From: Variovorax sp. UMC13
GTDB lineage: Bacteria > Pseudomonadota > Gammaproteobacteria > Burkholderiales > Burkholderiaceae_C
DNA length: 64,000 nt
Direction: 5' to 3'
Assembly (NCBI RefSeq): GCF_014170375.1
Contig: NZ_LZZW01000003.1
Location: forward strand, 62,001 to 126,000
Every line of letters begins with the position of its first letter. Position 1 is the stretch's first letter. The notes under the pieces were generated by a model. The model was not told the DNA's origin and made no database searches. It worked only from the letters and a program-made list of their open reading frames with translations. Positions 8,652-17,255 of this stretch are shown here, piece by piece. The translations under genes and the position numbers were made by a program.

Positions 8652-9538
8652 GCGGCTTCGACGCCCGCTGGCTGGCGCTGCGCGAGCCCTTCGACCGTGC
8701 GGCGCGCGAGGCGTCGGCGCTCCGGCTGGACTGGCCCGCGCTGGCCGCGCGCCTGCGCAGCGGCCGCGATGCCGACGCCGCGCTGCAGGTGGTGGACCTG
8801 GGCTGCGGCACCGGCGCCAGCCTGCGCGCGCTCGCGCCCCGGCTGGGCGGGCGCCAGCACTGGCGGCTGCTGGACCATGACCCGGCGCTGCTGGCCGCGC
8901 TGCCGCAGGTGCTCTCGACCTGGGCGGTGGCGCAGGGCTGTCGCGTGGTCGAGGGGGATGGATTGGCGATCGAGGGCGAGCATCTGCAGCTCACGGTCGC
9001 GTGGCAGCGCGCCGACCTGGCGGACCTGGCCGGTGTCACGGCGCTCGACGGCGCGCAGCTCGTCACGGCCTCGGCCCTGCTGGACCTGGTGTCGGCCACA
9101 TGGCTTGGGGAGCTGATCGCGCGCTGCCGCGCGGCCGGCGCGGCCGTGGGCTGGGCGCTCAGCGTGGACGACCGGCTGCAATGGCAACCGGCCGACGGCG
9201 CGGACGCGCTCGTGCACGCGCATTTCCGCGCCCACCAGCGGCGCGACAAGGGCTTCGGCCCGGCCCTGGGCGGCGGCGCCGTCGCGGAAGCCGCCCGGCT
9301 GCTGCAGCGCGCGGGCTATCGGGTCGCCACCGCACCGAGCGACTGGCAGGTCGATGGCGAGCGTTCGCCGAGCGATCTCGCGATGCTGCGCGAGATGGTG
9401 GACGGCATGGCCGCCGCGGCGCTCGAGCAGGCGCCCGAGGCGGCATTGGCGGTGCAGGCCTGGCGGCAGCGCCGCCAGGCGCAGCGGGCGGCTACGCGAT
9501 TGCAGGTCGGCCACACCGACCTGCTGGCCTGGCTTTAG
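8648..9538 (+). CDS. Class I SAM-dependent methyltransferase
   Basis: A 296-residue Rossmann-fold methyltransferase. Motif I is VVDLGCGTGASLRAL (about residues 48-62), followed by a LLDHD acidic loop that would bind the SAM ribose. It is the last gene of the operon, overlapping the glycosyltransferase stop by 4 bp (ATGA). Its own stop overlaps the stop of the convergent RibD-type gene. The target is presumed to be the shared pathway product; nothing in the sequence says whether it is an O-, N- or C-methylation. Confidence 0.8.
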   Translation: MSGFDARWLALREPFDRAAREASALRLDWPALAARLRSGRDADAALQVVDLGCGTGASLRALAPRLGGRQHWRLLDHDPALLAALPQVLSTWAVAQGCRVVEGDGLAIEGEHLQLTVAWQRADLADLAGVTALDGAQLVTASALLDLVSATWLGELIARCRAAGAAVGWALSVDDRLQWQPADGADALVHAHFRAHQRRDKGFGPALGGGAVAEAARLLQRAGYRVATAPSDWQVDGERSPSDLAMLREMVDGMAAAALEQAPEAALAVQAWRQRRQAQRAATRLQVGHTDLLAWL

Positions 9539-10476
9539 GCCGCGCGCAGGTCCAGGTCCCAGAGCAGGTCGCCGCCCAGCGCGAAGGTGCGGGCCGGCGG
9601 GCGCAGCGCCTCGCACATCGCGTTCGAGCGCCGCACCTGCAGGCCGGGATGGCCGGCGCCGATCATCACGGGCGCGACGATCAGGTGCAGCCGGTCGAGG
9701 CAGTCCTGGCGCACGAACTGCGACAGCGTCACGCCGCCGCCTTCGACGAACAGCAGGTCCAGGCCGCGCGCGCGCAGGGCGTCGACCACGCTGGCCAGCG
9801 GCAGCTGGCCGTCCAGCGCGGCGCTGCGCGGCACCGCGATCACCTGCCGCGTGCCCAGCCGGGCCTCGGCGCGGGCCCGGTGCTCGGGCGCGCACACCAG
9901 CAGCGTGGGCGACTGCCCATCGGTGAACACGCGCGCATCGGCCGGCACGCGCAGGCCGGGGTCGATCACCACCCGCGTGGGGTGCGGCCCCTCGACGCGG
10001 CGGGTGGTGAGCTGCGGGTTGTCCAGGCAGGCGGTGCCGGCGCCCACGATCACCGCATCGCACAGCGCGCGCAGGCGGTGCACATGCACCAGGCCCTCGG
10101 GGCCGTTGACGAAGCAGGAGTCGCCGTTGTGGGTGGCGATGCAGCCGTCCAGGCTCTGGCCCAGCTGGCCGATGACCCATCGGGCATGGGCACCGCGGCG
10201 GTCGAGCAGTGGCTTGAGCAGCGCGAACAGCGCCTGCGCGGGCGCATCCCAATCGCCCTGCAGCGCGTAGCCGTGGCCGTCGGACCAGGCCAGCGGCGCG
10301 GGCCCGTCGGGCGCGGCCTCACCCCGGCGCCGGCGCTCGGCGATGGCCAGGCACAGCGGCCACAGCGCGGCGACGTCGCCGGGCGCAGCGGAAGGAAGAG
10401 AAGGGGCGGGCAGGGCGCTCAGAAGACGGACTCCTGTGATGGTCTTGCCGCCCCGGCCGCCAGCGGCGGCACCCAC
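9535..10476 (-). CDS. RibD C-terminal-type reductase (riboflavin/pterin-like reductase)
   Basis: The core is the RibD_C/dihydrofolate-reductase-like domain: WVIGQLGQSLDG, VNGPEGLVHVHRLRALCDAV, GAGTACLDNPQLTTR, TRVVIDPGLR and LLFVEGGG. In riboflavin synthesis this domain reduces a ribosylamino-pyrimidine with NADPH. The N-terminal deaminase half of full RibD is absent and is replaced by a short proline-rich and helical segment, so it is not the housekeeping enzyme. The start is uncertain. The GTG at 10476 has no ribosome-binding site, whereas a perfect AGGAG sits 8 nt before an in-frame CTG at 10422, which would give 295 residues. It converges on the methyltransferase with overlapping stops and probably belongs to the same pathway. 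Confidence 0.78.
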   Translation of the reverse strand: MGAAAGGRGGKTITGVRLLSALPAPSLPSAAPGDVAALWPLCLAIAERRRRGEAAPDGPAPLAWSDGHGYALQGDWDAPAQALFALLKPLLDRRGAHARWVIGQLGQSLDGCIATHNGDSCFVNGPEGLVHVHRLRALCDAVIVGAGTACLDNPQLTTRRVEGPHPTRVVIDPGLRVPADARVFTDGQSPTLLVCAPEHRARAEARLGTRQVIAVPRSAALDGQLPLASVVDALRARGLDLLFVEGGGVTLSQFVRQDCLDRLHLIVAPVMIGAGHPGLQVRRSNAMCEALRPPARTFALGGDLLWDLDLRAA

Positions 10477-10508
10477 GGATGCGGTCGGTCGAAGGCATGC
10501 TAGCAGCG

Positions 10509-11369
10509 CTACCAGCGCGGCGTGTAGTACGGATACCCGTCCCCTTCGCCCGGCGGCACGGCGCCGGGCGCGGCGCCCGTGCCCGCCAGCAGCACGACCG
10601 CGATCGCCGCCGCCGCGCAGACGGCCGCGCCGGCGGCGCGCCACAGGGGCCGCGCCCAGGGCGGCCGGGCGGCGCGCGGCCAGCGTTCCAGCAGTGGCCC
10701 GGCCGCGAAGCCGAGCGCCAGCAGCCCCAGCGCGGCCGCCGGGGCCTGCGTGAGGCGCAGGGTGGCATGGGCCAGCGCCAGCCAGCCCAGCGCCGCCGCG
10801 ATGCGGCCGGCCGGCCCGAAGGCGATCCGCGCGCGGGGCCAGAGCCACAGCGCCGTGGCGGTGACCGCCACCGCCGCGCCCAGCGCCAGTTCGAACAGCA
10901 GCAGCGACGCCGACAGCATCGCCACGCCTGCCAGCCCGAGCCCGGCCACCGCCAGCAGCGCCGGGGCATCGGCCGTGTCGTCAGGCGGCTGCAATACGGC
11001 GCCCAGCACCGCGGTGCCGACCGCCCAGGCCCCCACGCCCGCGAGCGGCGTGGTCACGCCCAGCACGAAGAGCATCAGCGCCCAGGCCGCGGCGGCGGCC
11101 AGCCACTGGGTGCGCAGGCCCGCGCGCAGGGCTTCCAGCGCGACGCCCAGCCCCGCCGCGCCCAGCAGCGCCCATGGCAGCTTGCCGATCAGGCTGCCGG
11201 GATTCGACGGCCAGCCGACCACCCAGGCGCAGGCCACCACCAGCGCGAGGGCGGTGCCCGCGGCGGCCCAGCGCGCGCCGGCCACCCGGCGCAGCAGGCC
11301 GCACAGTACGAGCGCCAGCAGCGCGGGCACGAGCACGCTGCGGAAGAGAGGGTGGTGCAGGAGGTCCAT
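10509..11369 (-). CDS. Multi-pass membrane protein of unknown function
   Basis: A 286-residue very hydrophobic protein with about eight or nine predicted membrane helices (for example SVLVPALLALVLCGLL and LAVAGLGLAGVAMLSASLLL), ending in a short polar tail, EGDGYPYYTPRW. No family motif is recognised. It lies just upstream of the RibD-type gene on the same strand, with about 30 bp to the earliest RibD start, so the two are probably co-transcribed. A transport or exporter role for the pathway product is conceivable but unsupported by motifs. Confidence 0.6.
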   Translation of the reverse strand: MDLLHHPLFRSVLVPALLALVLCGLLRRVAGARWAAAGTALALVVACAWVVGWPSNPGSLIGKLPWALLGAAGLGVALEALRAGLRTQWLAAAAAWALMLFVLGVTTPLAGVGAWAVGTAVLGAVLQPPDDTADAPALLAVAGLGLAGVAMLSASLLLFELALGAAVAVTATALWLWPRARIAFGPAGRIAAALGWLALAHATLRLTQAPAAALGLLALGFAAGPLLERWPRAARPPWARPLWRAAGAAVCAAAAIAVVLLAGTGAAPGAVPPGEGDGYPYYTPRW

Positions 11370-11458
11370 GGGGCATGGGCGGGATGCTTTCGCATTCCAG
11401 CACGCCCGGGGGCCGCGGTAAAGCTGGGCGACCGAACGGTGCGGCGGCACCGGCCGCT

Positions 11459-12535
11459 TCAAGGCAGCCGTGCGATCTGCGCGTTCAGCAGCGTGTAGAA
11501 ACCGTCGATGTCCACCTCGTTGATCCACAGCGCGTTCGGCGCGCGGCGCGTGTAGCCGCGGAAGTCGACCACCGTGGCGCCGGTGGTGAACTCGCCGCGC
11601 GTCTCGATGTCGACGCTCACGCGTGCGCCCTTGAACAGCTCGGGGCGCAGCAGGTAGGCGATCACGCAAGGGTCGTACATCGGCCCGACCGCCACGCCGC
11701 GGCGGCGCAGCGCGTAGGCCATCGCGGAATCGAGGATGTCGGCCACCACCCGGCCGCCGTTGTTGCCCAGACGGCGCAACGGCGCGATGCGCTCGGGCGT
11801 CACCAGCACGCGGCGCGCCGCGTCGTGCGAGACCACAGTCAGCGGCACGCCGCTGCGGAACACCACCGAGGCGGCTTCCGGGTCGGCATAGAAGTTGAAG
11901 GTCGCGGCCGGCGTGATGTTGCCGCCGACGCCCCAGGCGCCGCCGAGCACCACGATCTCGCGGATCGCGGGCTTGATCTCGGGCGCCATGCCGAGGGCGG
12001 CGGCGATGTTGGTGAGCGGCCCCAGGGCGGCGATCACGACGCTCGCCGGCGGCGCGGCGCGCAGCGTGTCGATCAGGTACTGCACCGCATGCTGGGGCAT
12101 CAGCGGCGCGCGCGGCGCGTGCAGTGCGGGACCGTCCATGCCGGTCTTGCCGTGCACGTCGTCGGCGAAGATCGGTTCGCGCACCAACGGCCGCGGGTAG
12201 CCGGCATACACCGGCACCTCGGGCCGGCCGGCCCAGTCGCGCACGATGCGGGTGTTCTTCTCCGTCACCGCAAGCGGCATGTTGCCGACCGACACGGTGA
12301 GCGCCTCGATGTCCAGCCGGTCGGGCGCGGCCAGCGCCATCAGCAGGGCGATCGCGTCGTCCTGGCCGGGGTCGGTGTCGATCACGACCCGCTGCCGGCC
12401 CGGCGCCGCAGGCGGCAGCGGCGTGGCAGCGACGCCGATCAGGACCTGGCCGGGGTTGGCCTGGGCGAAGGCGGCGCCGGCCGCGAGCTGGGCGCCCGCG
12501 GCCAGCAGTGCACGCCGGGACAGGGAGGCGGTCAT
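11459..12535 (-). CDS. Exported nucleoside hydrolase (inosine-uridine preferring family)
   Basis: A 358-residue N-ribohydrolase. The calcium-binding hallmark DTDPGQDDA is at residues 53-61, with VLGGAWGVGGNITP and FNFYADPEAA further on, matching the IunH family, which splits nucleosides into base and ribose. An N-terminal twin-arginine-like signal (LSRRALLAAG ending AAFAQA) implies a periplasmic location, unlike the cytoplasmic enterobacterial enzymes. It is the last gene of an operon with adenosine deaminase and a TctC-type binding protein, consistent with scavenging external nucleosides. Confidence 0.86.
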   Translation of the reverse strand: MTASLSRRALLAAGAQLAAGAAFAQANPGQVLIGVAATPLPPAAPGRQRVVIDTDPGQDDAIALLMALAAPDRLDIEALTVSVGNMPLAVTEKNTRIVRDWAGRPEVPVYAGYPRPLVREPIFADDVHGKTGMDGPALHAPRAPLMPQHAVQYLIDTLRAAPPASVVIAALGPLTNIAAALGMAPEIKPAIREIVVLGGAWGVGGNITPAATFNFYADPEAASVVFRSGVPLTVVSHDAARRVLVTPERIAPLRRLGNNGGRVVADILDSAMAYALRRRGVAVGPMYDPCVIAYLLRPELFKGARVSVDIETRGEFTTGATVVDFRGYTRRAPNALWINEVDIDGFYTLLNAQIARLP

Positions 12536-12539
12536 CCGG

Positions 12540-13523
12540 TCACTCCTTGATGTTGGCGGCCTGCACGATCTTCTGGTTGCGCGCGTACTCGGCCTTGACG
12601 AAGGCGCCGAGTTCCGCGGCCGAGCCGCCGCCGGGCAGCGCGCCCTGTTCCTGCAGCTTGGCGCGCACCTCGGGCTCCTGGAGCACCGCGTTGAGTTCCT
12701 GGTTGATGCGCGCGACGATCGCCGGCGGTGTGGCGGCCGGCGCGAAGATGCCGGTCCAGCTGACCATCGAGTAGCCCTTCAGGCCCGGCATCTCGGCGAA
12801 GGTCGGCACGTTGGGCAGCGCGTCGAGCCGCTGGCTGCCGGTCACGCCCAGGGCCTTCAGGCGGTGGCCGTTCACGTGCGGGATGGCGCTGGTGCTGACC
12901 AGCATGGCCAGGTCGACCTGGTTGCCGATCACGTCGGTGGCGATCTGCGCGCCGCCGCGGTAGGGCACATGGGTCACGAAGATGCCGCCGGTCTGCTTGA
13001 GCAGTTCCATCGCCAGCTGCAGCACCGTGCCCACGCCCGAGGTCGCGTAGCTGTACTGGCCGGGCGCGGCCTTGGCCAGCTTGACGAAGTCGGCGTAGCT
13101 CTGCACCGGCAGGCCCGGCCGCGCGACCAGCACCATGGGCGCGGTGTTGAGCATGCCCACCGGCGCCAGGTCTTTGAGCGGGTCGAACTTGAAGGCCGCG
13201 GGGTTGATCAGCCTGCCGATGGCGATCGCGCTGTCGGGTCCGGCGACCAGCGTGTAGCCGTCGGGCGCCGCGTTCACCGCCTTGGCCACGCCGATGGCGC
13301 CGCCGGCACCGCTCACGTTCTCGATCACCACCGACTGCTTGAGCCGTTCGCCCAGCCTGGTGGCGACCAGGCGGGTGTTGAAGTCCACGCTGCCGCCGGC
13401 CGAATAGGGAACGATCAGCGTGATCGGCCGGCCGCCCGGCCAGGCGGGCGACTGGGCGAACGCGTTGCCGCCGATGGCCGCCAGGGCCATCGACGCGAAG
13501 AGGAGGGGCTTGAGCGTGGGCAT
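12540..13523 (-). CDS. Tripartite tricarboxylate transporter (TctC/Bug) substrate-binding protein
   Basis: A 327-residue periplasmic binding protein with a signal peptide ending GGNAFA. Bug-family marks are PITLIVPYSAGGSVDFNTR, NVSGAGGAIGVAKA and FDPLKDLAPVGM. These proteins are very numerous in Burkholderiales and often lack adjacent TctA/TctB membrane components, as here. It sits between adenosine deaminase (2 bp away) and nucleoside hydrolase (4 bp away), so its ligand may be a purine-related compound or a carboxylate; the sequence does not say. Confidence 0.88.
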   Translation of the reverse strand: MPTLKPLLFASMALAAIGGNAFAQSPAWPGGRPITLIVPYSAGGSVDFNTRLVATRLGERLKQSVVIENVSGAGGAIGVAKAVNAAPDGYTLVAGPDSAIAIGRLINPAAFKFDPLKDLAPVGMLNTAPMVLVARPGLPVQSYADFVKLAKAAPGQYSYATSGVGTVLQLAMELLKQTGGIFVTHVPYRGGAQIATDVIGNQVDLAMLVSTSAIPHVNGHRLKALGVTGSQRLDALPNVPTFAEMPGLKGYSMVSWTGIFAPAATPPAIVARINQELNAVLQEPEVRAKLQEQGALPGGGSAAELGAFVKAEYARNQKIVQAANIKE

Positions 13524-13525
13524 GT

Positions 13526-14605
13526 TCAGTTTCCGGAGAGGGTGGGGGTGTCCTGCGGCAGCCGCGCGCGCAGCGCGTCGAACTCGGCGCTCCAGCGGGT
13601 GCGCCAGGCGCGCCGCGTCGTGTCGTCGATCCAGGCGCCGTCGAGGCCGTTGTGCATGAAGCCGCGCAGGTCGTCCAGGCCGAAGCCGAAGTCGCGGACC
13701 ATCATGGCCCAGGCCTGGGTGGGCGTGACCTGGTGCAGCGTCGGGTCGTCGGTGTTCGGGTGGATGCGCAGGCCCAGGCCGGGCATGCGCCGGATCGGGT
13801 GGTCGAGCGCCCAGCGCTCGGGCGGCAGCGTGCGCAGGTAGTAGGAGTTGGTCGGCACCACGGTGAACAGCACGCCGCGCTCGGCGCATTCGCGGGCGAA
13901 GTCCGGCTGGTCGACCACCGTGTAGCCGTGGTCGATGCGGTCCACCTGGAGCAGGTCCAGCGCGGTGCGCACGTTGGTCCAGGGCATGCCGAACTCGCCC
14001 GCGTGGGCGGTGGTCCGCAGGCCGGCGCTGCGCGCGTTGCGATACGCCTGCACGAAGAGCTCGGGCGGCCGGTCGTTCTCGCGGTAGTCGATGCCGATGC
14101 CGATCACCTCCTCGCAGCGCTGCGCCGTGACCCAGTCCACCATCTCGACGGCCGCCTCGGGGCTGGCCTCGCGGTCGATGGCCGCGATCAGGCGCCCGAC
14201 GATGCCGAACTGGCGCTCTGCATCGTGGATGGCGCGCACGATCGCCTGCTGGGCCGCGGCATAGCCGATGCCCGAGGCATGCACGGTGCCGGTGGGGTTC
14301 CAGCAGAACTCGCTGTAGCGAACGTTGTGGGCGGCCGCGTCCTCGAGGTACTCGTGCGTGATCCGGTACAGGTCGTCGGCGCTGCGGATCAGCTGGGCGT
14401 CGAGCGCGCGCAGCACGCGCAGCACACCCACCGGCTTTTCGCCGCGCGTGTAGAAGGCTTCGACCTCGTCCTCGGCCAGCGGCATGCCGGCCTGGCGGTT
14501 GAGCGCCGCGAAGGTGGCGTGCCGCACCGTGCCGAACAGATGGCAGTGCAGCTCGACCTTCGGGATCGCGTGCAGGAAGGATTCGAGCGCAGGCGTGGGG
14601 GGCAT
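13526..14605 (-). CDS. Adenosine deaminase family amidohydrolase
   Basis: A 359-residue adenosine/adenine deaminase-type zinc hydrolase, cytoplasmic. Zinc ligands and catalytic residues can be followed: His20 and His22 in VELHCHLFG, TAHAGE with the third His and the proton-donor Glu, RIDHGY, and NTDDP with the metal-binding Asp. The usual HLDG after the first ligands reads HLFG, so an aspartate close to the substrate site is replaced; another purine or aminohydrolase substrate is possible. It is the first gene of the operon with the TctC-type protein and nucleoside hydrolase, divergent from a LysR regulator. Confidence 0.85.
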   Translation of the reverse strand: MPPTPALESFLHAIPKVELHCHLFGTVRHATFAALNRQAGMPLAEDEVEAFYTRGEKPVGVLRVLRALDAQLIRSADDLYRITHEYLEDAAAHNVRYSEFCWNPTGTVHASGIGYAAAQQAIVRAIHDAERQFGIVGRLIAAIDREASPEAAVEMVDWVTAQRCEEVIGIGIDYRENDRPPELFVQAYRNARSAGLRTTAHAGEFGMPWTNVRTALDLLQVDRIDHGYTVVDQPDFARECAERGVLFTVVPTNSYYLRTLPPERWALDHPIRRMPGLGLRIHPNTDDPTLHQVTPTQAWAMMVRDFGFGLDDLRGFMHNGLDGAWIDDTTRRAWRTRWSAEFDALRARLPQDTPTLSGN

Positions 14606-14645
14606 GCGGCGCAGTCTAGGGAAGAAGGGGGGATAAGAAAAATTT

Positions 14646-14662
14646 CAAATATCTATAATTTG
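14646..14662. promoter_or_regulatory. Likely LysR operator between adenosine deaminase and its regulator
   Basis: In an unusually AT-rich 80-bp divergent intergenic stretch, CAAAT (14646-14650) and ATTTG (14658-14662) form a perfect inverted repeat around 7 bp and fit the T-N11-A pattern of LysR boxes. LysR regulators usually bind such sites between themselves and a divergent target. Confidence 0.45.
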
Positions 14663-14685
14663 ATTCAGCCAATGAATAACCAGCC

Positions 14686-15630
14686 ATGACCACCTCGGCC
14701 CTGCGCGCGCTGACCCTGCGTCAGCTCCAGTTCTTCTCGGTGCTGGTCCAGGAGGGCCAGTTCGGGCGCGCCGCGCGCCGGCTGTCGATCACCCAGCCCG
14801 CGCTGAGCAATGCCATCAAGCAGATGGAGAAGCTGCTCGGCGCCGCGCTGCTGACCCGCTCCACCCACCGGCTGGAACTCACGCCGGTCGGCGCCGAGGT
14901 GCTGGCGCGCACCGACTTCCTGGTCAACACGCTGGAGGTGGTGCTGCACGACATCGAGAGCACGGTGCAGCGCGGCCGGGCCTATGTGCGCGTGGGCGTC
15001 ATCCCCTCGGCCAGTGCCAGGGTCGCGGCGGCCGTGGCGGATTTCGTGCACGACGCGCCGCAGGCGGTCGAGTTCGCCTGGCGCGATGCGCCGTCGACCA
15101 CGCTGGTGGCCGAGGTGCGCGGCGGCCGGCTCGACATGGCAGTGGTGGCCATCACCGAGCCGCCGGGCGGCCTGGCCTGCGTCGATCTCTTTCGCGACCC
15201 GCTGGTGCTGGTGGTGCGGCACGACCATCCGCTCGCGCAGGCGGGCGAGGTGAACTGGGAGGCCATCGGTCGCGAGCGGCTGGTGCTGTTCGAGAGCGGC
15301 AGCATGCCGGCCCTGGGCGACCCGGCGCGCGCCCAGTTCGCGCAGGGCGCAGAGCCCTACCGCGTCAGCTATTCCGAGACGCTCTATGCGCTGGTGCGTG
15401 GCGGGCTCGCGCTGGGCCTGATGCCGCAGCTCTACACCTCCTCGCTGCGCGACCCCGAGCTGGTGGTGCTGTCGCTGGCGAAGCCGCGCATCGAGCGGCG
15501 CGTGGTGCTGGTCTACCAGCCGGGACCCACGCGCAACGTGGTGGCGCAGGAACTGATCGCCTGCCTCGCGCAGCGCCTGCCGGTGCCGGGCAAGGCGCCC
15601 AGGCGCCGGGTCTCGCGCGCGCGCCGCTAG
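14686..15630 (+). CDS. LysR family transcriptional regulator (purine operon)
   Basis: A 314-residue LysR regulator. The N-terminal winged helix-turn-helix reads LTLRQLQFFSVLVQEGQFGRA, then RRLSITQPALSNAIKQME. The C-terminal two-lobe effector domain starts near residue 95 (VRVGVIPSASARV). It is divergent from the adenosine deaminase operon and is presumably its regulator. The effector is unknown, but a nucleoside or purine derivative fits the neighbours. Confidence 0.86.
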   Translation: MTTSALRALTLRQLQFFSVLVQEGQFGRAARRLSITQPALSNAIKQMEKLLGAALLTRSTHRLELTPVGAEVLARTDFLVNTLEVVLHDIESTVQRGRAYVRVGVIPSASARVAAAVADFVHDAPQAVEFAWRDAPSTTLVAEVRGGRLDMAVVAITEPPGGLACVDLFRDPLVLVVRHDHPLAQAGEVNWEAIGRERLVLFESGSMPALGDPARAQFAQGAEPYRVSYSETLYALVRGGLALGLMPQLYTSSLRDPELVVLSLAKPRIERRVVLVYQPGPTRNVVAQELIACLAQRLPVPGKAPRRRVSRARR

Positions 15631-15701
15631 CGGCGGGCCAAAGGAGGGCGGTCCACCCGGCTACAGTGGCGTCCCTTCGTCAAGACAACAAAGAGAGAAC
15701 C

Positions 15702-17204
15702 ATGGAACTGCAGGCAGGGATGACCGCCGCCGGGCAAGACACACCGCCCGGGAACAGGGGGCTGCATCGCGTGCTCAAGGCCCGGCATTTGTCGATGATC
15801 GCCGTGGGCGGATCGATCGGCACCGGGCTCTTCGTCGCCTCGGGCGCGACCATCTCGCAGGCCGGCCCGGGCGGCGCGCTGCTGGCCTATGCGGTGGTCG
15901 GCCTGATGGTCTATTTCCTCATGACCAGCCTGGGCGAGCTGGCTGCCTTCATGCCGGTCTCGGGCTCCTTCGCCACCTATGGCGCGCGCTATGTCGACGA
16001 GGGCTTCGGCTTCGCGATCGGCTGGAACTACTGGTACAACTGGGCCGTGACCATCGCGGTCGACCTGGTGGCCGCGCAGCTGGTGATGGCCTACTGGTTT
16101 CCCGACGTGCCGGGCGTGCTCTGGAGCGCGCTGTTCCTGGCGCTGATGTTCGGGCTCAACGCGATCTCGGTGCGCGGCTTCGCCGAGGCCGAGTACTGGT
16201 TCGCGGCGATCAAGGTGCTGACCGTGATCGTCTTCATCGGCCTGGGCACGCTGATGATCTTCGGCATCCTGCGCGGCGGCTCGCCCCAGGGCTTCATGGG
16301 CAACCTCGCGAACTGGGGGCTGGGCGACGCGCCCTTCGTGGGCGGCTTCGCGGCGCTGATCGGCGTGGCCATGATCGTCGGCTTCTCCTTCCAGGGCACC
16401 GAGCTCATCGGCATCGCGGCCGGCGAATCGGAAGACCCGGCGCGCAACATCCCGCGCGCGGTGCGGCAGGTGTTCTGGCGCATCCTGCTGTTCTACGTGC
16501 TGGCCATCGGCGTGATCAGCCTGCTGATCCCCTACACCGATCCGAAGCTGCTCAAGAACGAGGTGGGCGACATCAGCCTGAGCCCCTTCACGCTGGTGTT
16601 CGAGCGCGCCGGCCTGCTGTCGGCGGCGGCGCTGATGAACGCGGTGGTGCTGACCTCGGTGCTGTCGGCCGGCAACTCGGGCATGTACGCCTCCACCCGC
16701 ATGCTCTACACGCTGGCGGTCGAAGGCAAGGCGCCGCGCATCTTCGCGCGCGTCACGGCCAACGGCGTGCCGCGCATGGCGCTGTGGGCCACGGCGGTGG
16801 TGGCGGGCCTGTGCTTCTTCAGCTTCGTGTTCAGCCCGCAGAAGGTCTACATCTGGCTGCTCAACGCCTCGGGCATGACCGGCTTCATCGCCTGGCTGGG
16901 CATCGCGCTGAGCCACTACCGCTTCCGCAAGGGCTACGCAGCGCAGGGCCGCGACCTGGGTGCGTTGCCCTACCGCGCGGGCCTGTTCCCGCTCGGGCCG
17001 GTGTTCGCCTTCCTGCTGTGCCTGGTGATCACGCTGGGCCAGAACTACCAGGCCTTCCTCAACGACCGCATCGACTGGGCCGGCGTGGTCGCGACCTACA
17101 TCGGCCTGCCGCTGTTCTTCGCGATCTGGCTCGGTTACCGGCTGGTGCGCGGCGGCGGCATCGTGCGCTACCGGGACATGAAGTTTCCGGCGCCGAAGTT
17201 CTGA
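15702..17204 (+). CDS. Amino acid permease (APC superfamily, LysP/AroP type)
   Basis: A 500-residue, 12-helix proton-coupled permease of the amino acid transporter family. The first helix carries HLSMIAVGGSIGTGLFVASG, the glycine-rich unwound substrate site. FQGTELIGIAAGESEDPARN between helices 6 and 7 and YASTRMLYTLAVEGKAPR near helix 8 are diagnostic. The general look is that of lysine-type permeases, but specificity cannot be fixed by sequence. Start at the ATG after AGAGAG. It appears to be a single gene, with an acetyltransferase gene about 50 bp downstream. Confidence 0.86.
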   Translation: MELQAGMTAAGQDTPPGNRGLHRVLKARHLSMIAVGGSIGTGLFVASGATISQAGPGGALLAYAVVGLMVYFLMTSLGELAAFMPVSGSFATYGARYVDEGFGFAIGWNYWYNWAVTIAVDLVAAQLVMAYWFPDVPGVLWSALFLALMFGLNAISVRGFAEAEYWFAAIKVLTVIVFIGLGTLMIFGILRGGSPQGFMGNLANWGLGDAPFVGGFAALIGVAMIVGFSFQGTELIGIAAGESEDPARNIPRAVRQVFWRILLFYVLAIGVISLLIPYTDPKLLKNEVGDISLSPFTLVFERAGLLSAAALMNAVVLTSVLSAGNSGMYASTRMLYTLAVEGKAPRIFARVTANGVPRMALWATAVVAGLCFFSFVFSPQKVYIWLLNASGMTGFIAWLGIALSHYRFRKGYAAQGRDLGALPYRAGLFPLGPVFAFLLCLVITLGQNYQAFLNDRIDWAGVVATYIGLPLFFAIWLGYRLVRGGGIVRYRDMKFPAPKF

Positions 17205-17255
17205 AACGCGGGCCTCGGCCGGCCGCTGCACAATCGCCTTCCCTCCACCGTGCCC

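Noticed and set aside
10423..10508. Possible FMN or other riboswitch in front of the RibD-type gene
   Set aside because: The short GC-rich stretch lacks the conserved FMN riboswitch sequence blocks and is too short for the full aptamer.
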